In this document: positions 11,329 through 23,956 of the stretch, one piece after another | Layout of the letters: each line of letters opens with the position of its first letter | How positions within the stretch are numbered: the stretch's first letter is position 1 | Origin: Blumeriella jaapii | Taxonomy: Eukaryota > Ascomycota > Leotiomycetes > Helotiales > Drepanopezizaceae | Direction: 5' to 3' | Length of the DNA: 64,000 bases | Assembly: GCA_009599575.1 (NCBI GenBank) | Contig: VWND01000013.1 | Span: forward strand, 558,001 to 622,000 | Translations under genes and position numbers: made by a program | Notes under the pieces: model-generated | What the model was told of the DNA's origin: nothing | Databases searched by the model: none | What the model saw: the letters and a program-made list of their open reading frames with translations, nothing else

Positions 11329-12170
11329 TTTGTAGGATTGGTTGCGAAGTGATGTGGGAGATGACATCGGCGAGAGGGCTTTTAAATGTTCGGAAAAATC
11401 GGATCGCTTATCTGAAGCGCTAAGATAAGCTACTACAAGCCCACCAACAAAGTCTATTGTTGCTTTGCTGCCTTAGGCTCTCAACATCTTCGCTGCTTAC
11501 AGTAATTGCTCTTCTCGCTCTGGACTTCACACTGCCACATAATATATGAACGCGGCAACTTGATATCCATCCTTAAACTCTGACTAAACCTCCATTATTC
11601 CAATTTGCCTTGGACTGGACTCAGTATCCAAGACACTACTAGCAAAGGACCCCCAGTGCTAAGCGAGGCACGCTCTCCTCTTGAAAGTACACATCCATCT
11701 ATCTGGTCATCAGCAAAGGGAAATGAGTACAGGTACAGTAGGATAGAGTAAGTGAACGACTAAGTCTGGTACCTCTTTGGATCAACGATTCTTTACTCTA
11801 TATTCATTCTACCTACGCCTCCATGTCTTGCCCTCGCCTCTCGGCATCTGCTCCCTCCCAGACGAGCTCAATCTTCGCGCTGTTAACACTTGAACTGAAC
11901 CACTCATAGATCTTCACGCTGCCCCGACAGGTCCTTGCACCCTTGAGAGAAATTTGTATTCTATGTTTCCATTGACAATCGCACCGCTGAAAGGCTATTC
12001 GGCAGTCATTGTAAGGAAATAAACCAATCAACCAATATTTGCACCCCCAATCTTCCCTTTCCCCCAAGCAAGAACCCAGAACTCAGCCCTCGTTCTGGAA
12101 TGAATCCGGTAACAAAAATAAATACAAGAATTCACGGAAGCCTCCCTCAATCTCCATCTGTCCGACCTTG
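11329..12170. other. intergenic between bystin start and coiled-coil gene 3' end
   Basis: About 840 bases holding the bystin promoter and the 3' end of the next minus-strand gene. No supported gene or RNA seen. Confidence 0.4.
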
Positions 12171-15100
12171 TCAAGCAACCTGGCCTGGATCCTCATAGAG
12201 AACAATCCCGTTCTCGCTTGGATCATTCTCCTCCTCAGAACGCTCGTCTCCAGAAACACTACCCGTCCACTCCGATCCCTCATCAATGCTCTCGCTAATT
12301 CCAGTACCGCTGGTGCCAGTCATGATAGTAGTACCTCTACTACTCCTCCGCATCGTCCCGCTATCGCTTATATCACCCTCATCAATATCCTCGACATCCT
12401 CTTCGCTTTCCTTGAGCATCAGGTTCTCCTTGTTCAAATCACCGTACTTGCGGCCAATCGAACCACCCCAAGACGATTTCCTCAAGGGCCCAGAGCCGTT
12501 AGGTGCCTTGACGCTGTGGCTGCGCGTGAATCCACCAGTAGGAACGTTGTGTGTGATTTGGTTCAGCGAGAGAATCCGTCTTGATGCTCCGACAGGATTG
12601 TTGATGGGGACGCCGAGCATAGCGCGGTTACCATTCATCGCCATGTTCACAGCGCTCTGTGTTGTATTCGAAGCTCTAGAGGTAGCGGAAGAGACGATAG
12701 ATCCGGTTGTTGAAGTAGCATGGCTGGGAACGCGCTTGCGACTCATGGCATCCCGACCCTTGTTAGACTTGGAAATGAGAAGAGCGCGAGAATGGTCGAT
12801 GACACCTTCCAGGATACGTCGCTCAAGGCCTTCGGCTCGAGCTTCCATAGCATGGAGCTCCTCGCGTCTGATCCTCAACGCCGTCTCCATGCTGGAAACA
12901 TCGGCCGTTAGTCGCATCTTTTGGCGAGCAAGATCGTCCTGCTCAGCCTTGAGCATTGCAACGGACTCCTTCAATCGCTCCTCCTCTTCGCGTAAGCCTA
13001 CGACAGTGGCTTCGACGTGCTCCTTCTGTGCAAGCTTCTTTTCCAGTTCAATAGTTGCAGCTTCCACTGCCTTCTCCTTGTCTTCGTGATCGTCGGCGAT
13101 TCGTTGGGTTTGAGCTGATACGAAAGCGGAAACTTCGGCGGCCGTGTCCATCACCTTCTGGTGGATCTTGTCAAGAGTATCGAGCTGAGCAAAGGACTTG
13201 CCGGCTGCATGCATGTGATCAACGAGCTTGTCCAGCTTCTCATGTACAGGAGTGTCGTCGTATTTCTCTGGAGGAGGTGCTTCCACCATCGGGGGCAGCT
13301 CCGGTGGGACAGGTCGCTCTTCAATCTTTTCTTGCAGCGTGACCGTTGCCGTCTTGGAATGTTCGTAGTGTTGGCCGACGATGAGCAGTACTTCCTTGAT
13401 GGATTCGAGTATCTTGGGATCATGTTCTGATGCGTGAGCTTGGACGCCCTCGATGGCGCTGAGGGTCTTGAAAACTTGCTCTCGGGTAAGTTGATGCTCG
13501 GCTTTTGCGTCAGCGTGTGTTTCCTCGACCCGAGTGAATGTGTCTTCGACGCGGTTGAAGACGGTCTTGGAGGCCTCGTCCATCTTCTCGATGGATTCGG
13601 TCATCGTAGGACCCAACGTGTCAATCAAGACCTTGAGTTCCTCGGCTACTACCTTGGTGCTGAGAGCAGCAGCCTCACTTTCAGAAGCACGTTCTTCTGC
13701 GAGCTTGGCTTGAGCATCTGCGGCAATCTGAGCATCGTCGTACTTGGTCATGAGCTCGTTAAACTTTTCGTCGAGTTTGAGGTCAAATTTGTCCCACGTC
13801 TGCTGGAACTTCTCGTCCGCCTCGAGCTTCGCGCCCACAAATCCAGCGTTCGAATTTTCGAACTCAGTCTTGACAGTCTCCAGCAATGCCTTTAGGTCGT
13901 CTGCGAGGGCGTGCTGACTGACAGTCTGACTGAGTGTTTCCAAGACGGTCCCCAAGGTCCCTACACCAGAGGCATTTTCGGCCAACTTCTCCTTCAACAA
14001 TTCCTTGAATTCTTCCAGGAATTCCTTGACTTCATTCACGCGCTCACCAACCCCAACAGTCTCGGCCTGTCGTTCCTCAAAAGACTTTGCAGTATTTCCT
14101 TCATAGAGCTCGATTCGGCCCTTGAACTCCTTGATCAGCTCGCCTAGGTTGCTCACGTCGGTTTTCGAAGCCAACGCTGCGATATCCGATGCCACCATTT
14201 GATCGATCGCTGTCTTAACATCGATGCATACAGCCTCGACAGCCTCCACATCGGTTTTGGTGACTCTTTCTTGGTCTTCGGATTCCTTGGTGGCACGCTC
14301 TTTCATCTCCTCTAGGCCTGCCAGGACGTCACGAACCAAGCCTTCAATACTATTGACATCTTCTCGCTTTGAGACATCCTCCAATTTGGTTGCTAGATCA
14401 TGGACGCCGTCACGGGTCTCTGTAGCGAGTACCTCGACAGCATCGATATGATCCTTCTTGGCGAGATGTTCCGGGTCCATGTCGTCGATCTTCGCTTTAG
14501 TATTGCGCAAGAGAGTCTCGATAGCCTCTACGTCTTCCCGCTTAACAGCATCTTCGTCGACTGGTCGTTCTTGTGTAGAGATGGCCGCAATGGATTCTTG
14601 AACACTGCGGAGCATTTCTTCAACATTCTGAAGATCCTCTTTCGACAAACTGTCTGGAACGGGCTGAGGTTCAGGTGGCGGCATTGCTTCGAGAGCTTCG
14701 ACCTTGATGCGTAGTTGCGTAATTAACACTTCCAGGTTCTCAATGTCGTCACGCTTCAGACCATCCACCGGAACGACAGCACCGCTGTTGATTTCCACCA
14801 CGGCTTGTTCCCCATGACCATTTTCTCGAAGGCGGTCGATGTCAGCTCGGACACCTTCAAGTCCAAGTTTGAGGGTATCCAGGATCTCGTAGTTGACAGT
14901 CATATCGACGGGTTTGCTTCCAATCTTCTCGACTTCGCTGCGCAAGCCACCCAGACCTTCCTGCAAAGCTTCGAGTATCTCGCCAGTACCTGGGTCCGCG
15001 CTCTCGTTGCTACGAGGTCGCTCTATATCTTCCCGGAGAGAGTCGAGACCTGCTTTGAGAGCAATGAGAATTTCATCCTTATCGGAGCCGGTGCTTCCGC

Positions 15101-18100
15101 GCACCAAAGATGTTGACATGGTCTCTCGCAAGCTTTCTAGCTCAGTCTGAACAGTACTCAGAGCGCTGTCCGAACCTTTCGATGCAAGAGCCTCTACCTC
15201 CGATCGTAGAGAGTCGAAACTGATGCGCATCCTGTCCAGCAGCTCGTCTTTTTCATTAATGTCAGCTGCACGATCGACATAGGTCTCAATGTCGGAGCGC
15301 AGCTTCTCGAAGCCATCCTTGGTTGCATCCAACAGTTGTTCCGTATCCCTGCCATGGGCAGCAACGTTTTGCTTCGCCTCATCCGAGACGGCTTTAAATT
15401 CAACCCGAACGGCATCGAGGACCTCGTGAAGCTGCCCCAGGATCTTCTCGTTGTACTCATCCATCGCAGGTCTTTCGCCGAGACCAGCTTTGACCGCATC
15501 GAACACATCGTCTCTAGTCAAGGTCTCGACATTCGTCGGAACCAAGGCTGTTGAGCTTGCAGAGAAGTCGAAGTTGTGAAGACACTCTCTAAGTGCTGCA
15601 TGGATGTCATCTCGCGTCAGGGTCTCGCCAGATTCTTCGCTCGAGTCCTTGCCCATGGGGAACTCGAACGTATGAAGCCCTTCACGCACGGCGTCGAGCA
15701 CACCATCCCTTGTCAATCCTTCGCCGACATCTTTACTTAATGCAGTTATGTTGGCTGCGACGTCGAATGTGCCTAGACCTTCTCTGATGGCCTCCAGAAT
15801 TTCCTCGCGAGTCAACGAATTACCGGCGTTCTTGCTTAAATCTGGGATGCTGGCTGCAAAGTCGAAGGTGTGGAGTCCTTCTCTAACTGCCTCGAGCATG
15901 TCGTCCCGCGAGATCCCATCCCCGACATCTCGGGTCAAAGCCATAGTACTGGCAGCGAAATCGAAGGTCTGAAGGCCTTCCTTTACCGCCTCGAGCATGT
16001 CGTCACGGGTAATGTTATCACCATCTTTGGTCAAAGCCATAGTACTGGCAGCGAAGTCGAAGTTATGAAGGCCTTCCTTTACCGCCTCGAGCATGTCGTC
16101 GCGGGTAATGCTATCACCACCTTTGGCCAAAGCCATAGAACTGGCAGCGAAGTCGAAGTTATGAAGGCCTTCCTTTACCGCCTCGAGCATGTCGTCGCGG
16201 GTAATGCTATCACCACCTTTGGCCAAAGCCATAGTAGTTGCTGCAAAATCAAAGGCGTGAAGTCCTTCCTTGACAGCAGCAAGCATGTCATCTCGCGTGA
16301 TACCATTGTCAACATCTCTAGTTACAGCTATCGTATTCGCCGCAAAGTCAAAGGTGTGGAGGCCTTCCTTGACGGCATCGAGCATGTCGTTGCGGGTGAT
16401 GCCCGTCTCGATTGGTTCCGGGGCAGGAGCAGCGGGGAACTCGAATTCCTCTAAGCATTCTCTGACAGCATCGAGGATTTCTTCGCGAGAGAGAGTAGCT
16501 TCCGTCTCAACGCGAGGAGGCGAAAAATGCTTCAGCCCTTCCACTACTGCAGCAAAGACCTCGTCACGGGTCGCACCCTCAACCTCCCGAGGGAGGTCTC
16601 GAGGTGCATATTCCTGGATTCCTTCCTTCAAACAGGTCAGCAACTCCTCGCGTTCTAGCCCAAAGTGCTGAAGCTCGATGTCGGGCTTGTAGTTCTCCCA
16701 CGCCTCCTTCACAGCTTCGATGATATCCTGTTTTTGGAGTTCCGGGTCCCTCTGCTGATTCTTCTCGTTGATAGCACTTCGAACAGCAGCGTAGATCTCT
16801 TGATAATCGACAGTGTTGCGGGAGGCTTGGGAGCTGGCCGATTGTCGTCGATGGTCCCGGAGTATGCGGTCCATGTGCTCCTTCAGCTCCTCTAGCCCAT
16901 CTTGAACGACTCGGACAATTTGTTCTCGCTCTGCTGCCGGATCGTTCTCGGAATTCTGCTTGCTAGCTTCTTCGTCTAGCTTTCGCCCGATTTCACGACC
17001 CATGCCGAGGACTTCTCCACGAAGTTCGCGAACGAGAGCTTTGACCTCAGCGGTCAATCCTCCCCCTTGAGCGACGCTGTCCTTGATGGTTCGGATGATC
17101 TTCATCATGTCATCATTAATGATCTCTGCGGAACTTGATGATCCTGGTCCTGCCATGATGTCCTTGTTCGCCGATCCCGTCACCACCACTCGCTGCGACA
17201 ATATACCAGATTTCGGTTGGTCGAAATCCAACTCAAGTCTGGGTGCTTCATCGAAGCTAAAGTTCCGTGGTCTGTTACTCCCACCATTACCTCCAGAACC
17301 ATCTCCATTTTGTATTACAAGCTCATGTGATGAGTTTCTCTTGATAAGGTCCAGCAATTGATCAAGCTTCTGAGCAGTAGCGCTTCCGTCTCGCGCAAGG
17401 TTTTCGGCTACCTCAGTTAAACGAGATACCAGGAGCTCTTGGCCTTCCTTTGTACCCATATCGCGGAGGACTTTTTCGAGAAGTGCGATGCTAGCGACAC
17501 TGTCATGACCAAATGAAGCCGCGCTGGTCATGGAGTCTCTGTCCAACGATGCAGCAAAGCTGGTTGGGCTTGGAATGCGCGGGAGGGAGAAAGGCCTCAC
17601 AGCTTTCGAACCAGGCGAATGAAGGGCTTTGCTTTCGAGGTAGAGGCCGCCAGATCCGTAGAGATTGCTGGATGATCGGGAGTTGGACTCTGACAGGTTG
17701 ATCACCAGTTCGCGGAGACTCTTCCGAATATCTTCATCGCGAGACTTTGTAGCTTCCTTCAGACTCACAAGATCAGTGGCGTTATCCCTGCTTCTTCTGC
17801 TGAGATTTGCCATTTCCCTCTGCACTTGTGGCAATGCTAGTGAGGCTCAGGATCTGATTTGAGATCGCATCAAAGGTCTGTGGTGTGCGAACCATCGCGG
17901 TTGAGCCATTCGTCACATTTGACAAGGCCGTGTCCGTATCCCGGTTGGCCATATTCTGTAGAGCAAGCATGGTCGCTGACTGCGGGGGCGTATTCTCTCC
18001 CAGAATGCTTTGCGGAGGCCTCCTCAACGATGGTCGTACTGCTAGTTCCCGGATTGGAGTTTCGCGCCCAGGTGTTGGCGTTGCTGATCGACCAGAGTCC

Positions 18101-18554
18101 TTCTCTGGGGATTTCTCTGGTGACTTCTCCGGCGACCCGGCTTCGGTGAAGAAATCTTTGCTTGTCTGCGTGTTGACGGCCGTCCAGAACTCTTCTCTGG
18201 GGATCTTGGGGAACCGAAGGTCGAACCACTCTCCAGCAGACTACTGAGGTCTCTAACATTGCCTGTATGCAAGGATTGCATTCGCTTGTGGGCAGCTCCC
18301 TTGATCAGGGACCGCTCGGGGGACGTGTCTATGCGTTTGTTCGGAGAATTTGTGACATAGCCGTTATCCCTCGCTTTTTCGGTCAGGGCCAGATGTGCAG
18401 ACTGTATGGCGCTCGAGGTATTCGGTCGTGAAGCAACGACGGGCGAAGAAGGGTTCATAGGTAGGGGAGGAGGAGCTCGTTCTGGGTCGGAGCTGTCCCA
18501 CCTGGATTACAGAGTCAGCATTTCGTAGGATCTTTCGGCGGATGGCTAATACAT
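12171..18554 (-). CDS. giant coiled-coil protein with 32-33-residue repeat array (two frame breaks)
   Basis: About 2,110 aa on the minus strand. The start codon is split: AT at 18554-18553, a 51-nt intron (18502-18552), then G at 18501, giving MWDSSDPERAPPPLP, the start I remember for fungal proteins annotated as chromosome-segregation-ATPase-like. No ATPase motif is visible. Order: low-complexity N-terminal region with SPEK repeats, conserved RRPPQSILGENTPPQSATM and REMANLSRRSRDNATDL, a tandem repeat array (about 15470-16660), a very long charged coiled coil, and a Ser/Gly-rich acidic tail. Two frame shifts interrupt the N-terminal part: near 18170 (one missing base would give RPSTPQTSKDFF) and near 17825 (between IATS and QREM; two bases missing or one extra). 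The repeats look like TRDDMLEAVKEGLHNFDFAA. Function unknown; a structural or cytoskeletal scaffold is an inference. Confidence 0.8.
15470..16660 (-). repeat. tandem 32-33-aa repeats inside the coiled-coil gene
   Basis: About ten to twelve head-to-tail copies, each coding for a pattern like (I/L)TRDDMLEAVKEGLHxFDFAA plus a 10-13-residue linker. The central four copies (about 15990-16260) are nearly identical in DNA, the outer ones are diverged, which suggests recent expansion from the middle. Confidence 0.9.
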
Positions 18555-19974
18555 GGGAACAACGGCCCTTCCGCACTCCGAGGAAGCAGAATGTTGATGT
18601 TTCAAATGCCGATCGCTATCCCGCGAGGCGTCCCTCTCTATTGACGGCATTGCTGCTGTGGGTGGTGTGGAATGGGCGTTGGAATGTAGACGCCGAGGTG
18701 CCTCAGACCCCGAGGATAGTAGGTGAACCACGGACTTTGGAGAAGGATGAGATGACAGAGGGAAGTTTTTGAAAGGAGGCGGGAGGGAGTCGACAGCTGG
18801 GGTGGTGGTTTCGTGGGATGAGAGTTCAAGTGACGTACAGACGTTTGTTGATGTTTACTCCAGCAAGCGCGCGACAGCGAGCTTGGCACCGGCAACGGTC
18901 GCTGTATCAACGCTTCCCCACCGAAAAGCGTCGTCGTACAACTTCTACCAATCAACCATGGTATGGGTCATACAAAATGTAAAAATTGAAAGGCTCGCTC
19001 TTAGGCCATGACACCTGGGAGCAGATCTTATCATTCAAGTTTTCTTCTACTCCTTACTTTGTTGTTGTGATGCAGATCTTATGTATTGATCTCGATGGAT
19101 GATCCAGTCAATCGTGTGCGCTTTCATCTGAATTTGACAGCAGATATCAGATCACTTCAGAGGTCATTCCGTTGTATCAGGAAGGCTGTTATCTGGGTTC
19201 TCTGCTGTTGTTGACTTAATGCTTCGTCTACACAGTGATGATTCTAGGAAGAGAAGAAGCCCTTTGGGGTTTTTTTATATTATTCTTCTTGCTTTTCTTT
19301 TCTGTGATATAAAAACTCGTCTTATCATCTACGTAGCAAAGTATGCTCTACGGTTCTTCTCCAGCCGTGAAACGGTTCTCACTTCCTTGGGATCTGTTTT
19401 CTTACTGCTTACTGCTGAACGGCAGATGCCCCTATTTCTTTCTGCTGTCAGCTCCATTCTGAGGCCCGTTACAGACACAACCCTCCTAGCACCTAGGCCC
19501 GAGTCGCTGTTGTACATTCAGCTACCCAACAACTCGATATGCCCTCTAGAACGAAAAGTTCCCGGAATGATCATGATGAGAGGAGTTGAAGGCAGTAAAC
19601 AAAGTTCCTGCTGTGTCAGGAAGAGGACTTGGTACAGTAAAGCGATCAGCCACTGCTCGCAGAAGTAGAGAGTTACAACCATTAAAAAGAGGATACGGCC
19701 ACAGAATCAAGTCACGATACTGGAGAAGCGGGTTCGATGGAAAGTACAATTAGATTTCCAAATGCTTCAGATCAATCTCATGGACAAGAAGATTTTCGTT
19801 TCCATAGAACAACAACGTTGAGCAATATTCCCCACGTGATCCTTGTCCGCCACATCCTTCAGCCACACTCCAGCCACAGGCTAGCACACAAATCTTAGCG
19901 AGGCTCCCACATTCAGCGAATTTGACATTTTCAATCTTCCACGACAACCTCGACAATCACGAACGACCGTCAAC
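18555..19974. other. intergenic, divergent promoters of coiled-coil gene and eL27
   Basis: About 1.4 kb between two divergently transcribed genes. It includes AT-rich DNA around 19260-19320. Reading frames here show no family features. It probably holds 5' untranslated leaders for both genes. Confidence 0.4.
19833..19840 (+). promoter_or_regulatory. CACGTGAT E-box upstream of eL27
   Basis: A CACGTGAT core 135-142 bases before the eL27 start codon. This is the Cbf1-type bHLH core; in some fungi Cbf1 controls ribosomal protein genes. Function here is inferred only. Confidence 0.35.
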
Positions 19975-20705
19975 ATGAAGTGTGAGTCGCCCTCTCTCAA
20001 TCAAGCCCGCACCATAGTCTGCCTCCTATCGCAACCACAGCGCTGCGTTCTACAGAAATTCCTTTCTTCCTGCGATCCTCACCACCTATTTTCCCGCAGC
20101 CCCACGATTGTACAGATGGTCGAATACTGACTGCTTCTAGTCCTCAAAGTTGGTCGCGTTGCGATCATCACCCGCGGTCGCTATGCTGGCAAGAAAGTGA
20201 GTGACAAATTCCTCTCGGGCGCATGGGGGCCTTCCGGACAGGAGTTACCGGAGTGCAGGCTTGAAGGGAAAAGGCAGAGGATACAGAGCTGACTGAAGCT
20301 CTGCAGGTCGTCCTGATCCAACCCCAAGACAGCGGAACCAAGTCTCACCCTTACCCTCACGCTCTGGTTGCTGGGATCGAGCGCTACCCCTCGCAAATCA
20401 CGCGCCGCATGTCGAAGACCCGTCAAGCCAAGCGATCCAAGGTTAAGCCATTCATCAAGGTCATCAACTATAACCACTTGATGCCAACAAGATACACGCT
20501 CGAGTTGGAGGGGCTGAAGGGAGTTGTTACCGCCGACACTTTCAAGGAGGTTTCCCAGCGGGAGGATGCGAAGAAGACCGTCAAGAAGGCTTTGGAGGAG
20601 AGATACACCTCTGGCAAGAACAGATGGTTCTTCACCCCTCTCAGTATGCTTCTCTGGCTCCGGAAAATGTCTCTATGGGGTGGCTAACATTTTGCAGGAT
20701 TTTGA
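19975..20705 (+). CDS. rpl27: 60S ribosomal protein eL27
   Basis: Four exons: 19975-19981, 20141-20196, 20307-20643 and 20698-20705, giving 135 aa, as expected for the family (yeast 136). The spliced product begins [21 protein letters not shown], continues [19 protein letters not shown] and [18 protein letters not shown], and ends FFTPLRF. The first exon is only 7 nt and the last only 8 nt (the final codons R, F and stop), so frames taken without splicing miss both ends. It is a core component of the large ribosomal subunit. The three introns are long for so short a gene, a pattern common in fungal ribosomal protein genes. Confidence 0.96.
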
Positions 20706-22016
20706 AGGGTTCTCTTGTGATTTGGTTGGGACGGTGTTACATCATGGCAATAGGGACGAATAGTCGTACGACGAGCTAAGAAATGCACATCAAGACATCA
20801 ACAACCTTCGATACCCAAATAAGTTTCATGTGACATGGATGATGTGAAGCTGTGATATTGTACGGTGAGGGGCGAGCTAATTGAACATCTAGCAAATGTG
20901 GCCCAACAGGACTATCTATTAGCAAATGCAAGGGGAGTGGTCAGTGACAGCGAACTCTCAAACGAGGAGAAAAAGCAAGCACAAGATGGAATACCTGGAC
21001 TCCGACAATTAAGGAGATAGGGCGGCTGGACATCAGCACACACACTTTCTGGACTTCGGAGCAGATTCTTTCTAAATGATCATCCGCCATCCAACGTCAC
21101 CAGGAATCTAGACCTTGCACGAAGGTGGTATCCAGCTCAACCAGACAATTCCGACACATGTTTTAGTACTCTGAAGAAGATTTAGATGGCCCAGCAGCCC
21201 GGAGTTCGTGATTTATTTTCGATTCAGACAGCGTGTTATGGCCCAACCCTTCGTCAAGACATCATCTCTCACAACGTGCAGGGTCTACGCCATTCCAAAT
21301 GCGTCCCCGATCAAAGCGGTATATGGGTCTATCACGAAGTCGAAATGGCCTTGCAAGGCATGCCTCCTTCATCTTGTCGCTTCCTTTTGAATCATCGTTC
21401 ACGGCAATGTAGCAACTTCAATTCTTCGAAGACAGTCAAAGCGAAAGCCAAATCAGCTGCCTTGATCCCAAGGTTTCGGCCGGTTCTAGCGAACCGAACT
21501 ATCGATCTTCCAGAGCGTTGGCACCGCTCAAAAACAGCACGTGTTCTTCACGAGTCAACCCACGCCCCTCGCCCCTCGCCCTCGCCTCCTCTTTTGTTAC
21601 CCGTGATCCGTTTCCGCACAGCCGTTCAAGCTCCGACTAGTACAACACCTTACCGTATTGTTCCCCACGGGGAAGAATCTGGGGAAGCGGGGAGACTGCA
21701 GCTATTCATACCACAAAGAGGGGCTTTGCGAAGTGCCGAGTGTGGTAACCGTGAACCCCAGGTACCGGAAAGTGTATTTCCAGATCATTTGGACTTTTTG
21801 ATTGGTATGTTGATGTTCCGGTAGTAAGTGACCATCGACTTTGCTGGCCCAGCGCGGAGATCTACACTGGGGTAATGACTAGCCCATGAAGTTGGGTGAG
21901 AGATGTGAATTCTACAAAACTGCGCCCTTCCCCTTCTCAAAGAGGCCTTGCTTGGTCCTGTTTTTTGCACATCTCTACCCTCCCCCAGCACTTAATTTCG
22001 CTGTACTTCCTGCAAG
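20706..22016. other. intergenic, eL27 3' side and acetate transporter promoter
   Basis: About 1.3 kb. A frame of 212 codons (21186-21824) exists but has no recognisable features and a promoter-like base composition, so I do not call it. The three CreA-type motifs at 21663-21692 are listed separately. Confidence 0.4.
21663..21692. promoter_or_regulatory. cluster of three CreA-type carbon-repression motifs
   Basis: Within 30 bases lie CCCCAC (GTGGGG on the minus strand), CTGGGG and GCGGGG, all fitting the CreA consensus SYGGRG. They end about 325 bases before the acetate transporter start. Glucose repression of an acetate carrier is biologically sensible, but binding is inferred. Confidence 0.4.
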
Positions 22017-23078
22017 ATGAACGGCGTTCAAGATACCATCAATGGCAATGGAGTTAACGGGGCTGATCTCAAACGGACCCAGTCTCTGAGCATCTCTCCC
22101 GAGCTTTTCGAGAAGCTCTACCTCTCGCCCGAGAATGCCGTAAAAGGTGATCTGAGAAAGACCTTCGGTAACCCGACACCTCTGTGAGTCCTACGATCCG
22201 AACTCCACAACTCCATTTACTGATACAAGGAAATAGAGCCGTCCTCGGGTTTGCCGTAGCTCTGTCTCCGCTGTCGATTGAGCTCATGTAAGCCAGCTTA
22301 TACCCTGTGCTTTGGCGTCACTATCATCCTTCCAAGTGTTATCGAAGTACACTAACCGCAACATTCTGACCACAGGGGTTGGAGAGGAGCAGGAGGATTG
22401 TCTGCCACGGTGTAAGTCTCTTCCCTCAAGCTCCAGCACCTCTCTACCCGAACTTTTGCTAATCTCGAAACCAGGGGCGCCAATTACTTCTTTGGCGGTC
22501 TCCTTCTCGTCGTCTCCGGCCTCCTCGAGTTCTTCCTCGGCAACACCTTCCCCAGCGTCGTCTTCATGTGTACGACCCCTCACCCATCTCAAGGGCGTCC
22601 ATCATATTGACACTCCTTAGCCTACGGATGCCACTTCTTTACCTTCGCGGCAACCTTCCAGCCCTTCTACGCCGCTGTCTCCTCCTACTCGCCCGACGGC
22701 TCGCAAACGCAGACGCCCGAGTTCGCCAGCTCTTTCGGCTTCTACGCCTGCTTCATGGGCGTCCTCTCCTTCATCTTCCTTGTCTGCTCCCTGCGCACCA
22801 ACCTGATCTTCGTCATCGTCTTCACCGGCGCTTGCCTTGGCTTCCTGCTCGCCGCCGCCTCCTTCTGGACGACCTCCGTCGGCAACCCCATCGGCGCCAA
22901 ACTGCTCGTCGGGGCCGGTGGTTGCTTCTTCGTCGCGGCCATGATGGGATGGTATCTTCTGGCCGCGATCCTGTTCATCACGCTCGACTTGCCGTGGGGA
23001 TTGAGCAGCCTACCGGTCTTTGATTTGAGCAACGTTATCAAGGGCGCTAGCACCAAGCCGCGGGAGGCTCAGGCGTAG
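22017..23078 (+). CDS. GPR1/FUN34/YaaH family acetate transporter
   Basis: Five exons: 22017-22183, 22237-22287, 22376-22411, 22475-22569, 22621-23078, giving 268 aa, normal for the AcpA/Ady2 family. The soluble N terminus is followed by the family motif region NPTPLAVLGFAVALSPLSIE, then GWRGAGG, GANYFFGGLLLVVSGLLEFFLGN and six predicted membrane segments. The protein should be a plasma-membrane acetate/proton symporter or an ammonium-export relative. Introns are placed by phase: each junction restores a continuous membrane helix. The third exon is only 36 nt. The CreA-type motif cluster upstream suggests repression by glucose. Ady2/AcpA members carry a longer acidic N terminus, so a diverged subfamily is possible. 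Confidence 0.9.
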
Positions 23079-23956
23079 GTGTAACATCGGGAGGACCAGA
23101 GTGGCTCGGAATAATTTTCAAAAGAAGAGTGGCGACGGTGCTTAGCGCGTGTTGATGGACTACAACGATGAGGTGGTGTTCTGGAGGGGGGGGAAGAACT
23201 TCGTGGTCGACGTCTGTATAGGATTACTTGGTTGAAACGTCACTTGAGATACAATCTAGGGAGAATGAGCGACCTTGAACGCGACGTTCCATTAATAAGT
23301 CACTCACTGCAGAGTAGAGAATTCAAGAAGAAGAACGATTTAATTACTTTTGGTATCTATCGTGAAACATCAGGGCAAGGTCTGCTGCTATCCACGAAAG
23401 GCGAACGCTGAATTTGCTCATGTAGGAACCCAGTGTCTGAAATCCAACGCGAGAAAAAGCCTGAAGCAGTTACTTCCAACGAGCTCAGCCGCCTTCCGAC
23501 TCCGGGACCGACTCGCGACGAGGGCATGCCTCCGGGGCTAGAGACAGACTTATGGAGACTTCCCCGGCGGTTCCAGAGTAGAGCAGGCACGTGGACGCAG
23601 CAACAGGAAGCACGATCTCAGATTTGGCAATCCACCAAGCCTGAGCTGAGCGTAGGTGTAGTAACGAGGGACCAAAGAGAATCGCAGGCTAGAGACTAGC
23701 GAAGAGCAGTCTCTAGAGTGCAACGCAACGCGCGACCTCGTGAGATCGGAAAATGCAACGTACCTCCTCTGCGACTTCAGCAGAGACAGTGCGGAACGAA
23801 GGGGAGACCACCAACCGTCATTTCATCTCGGGCCGTGGCAGGTGGTTCGGCTCCCTCCTCGAGTGCTCACCGTAAATCCAATGCACACACAGCCCAAGGA
23901 GACAAGAGAAACCACGCTCCTCTCGCAGACCCTTCGTCTGGGACGAGGGATCAGCG
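23079..23956. other. intergenic between convergent genes
   Basis: About 880 bases between the 3' ends of the acetate transporter (plus) and the 2EXR gene (minus). No gene supported. Confidence 0.4.

Noticed and set aside
21186..21824. 212-codon frame between eL27 and the acetate carrier
   Set aside because: Composition is promoter-like with clustered CreA-type motifs; no domain or signal seen.
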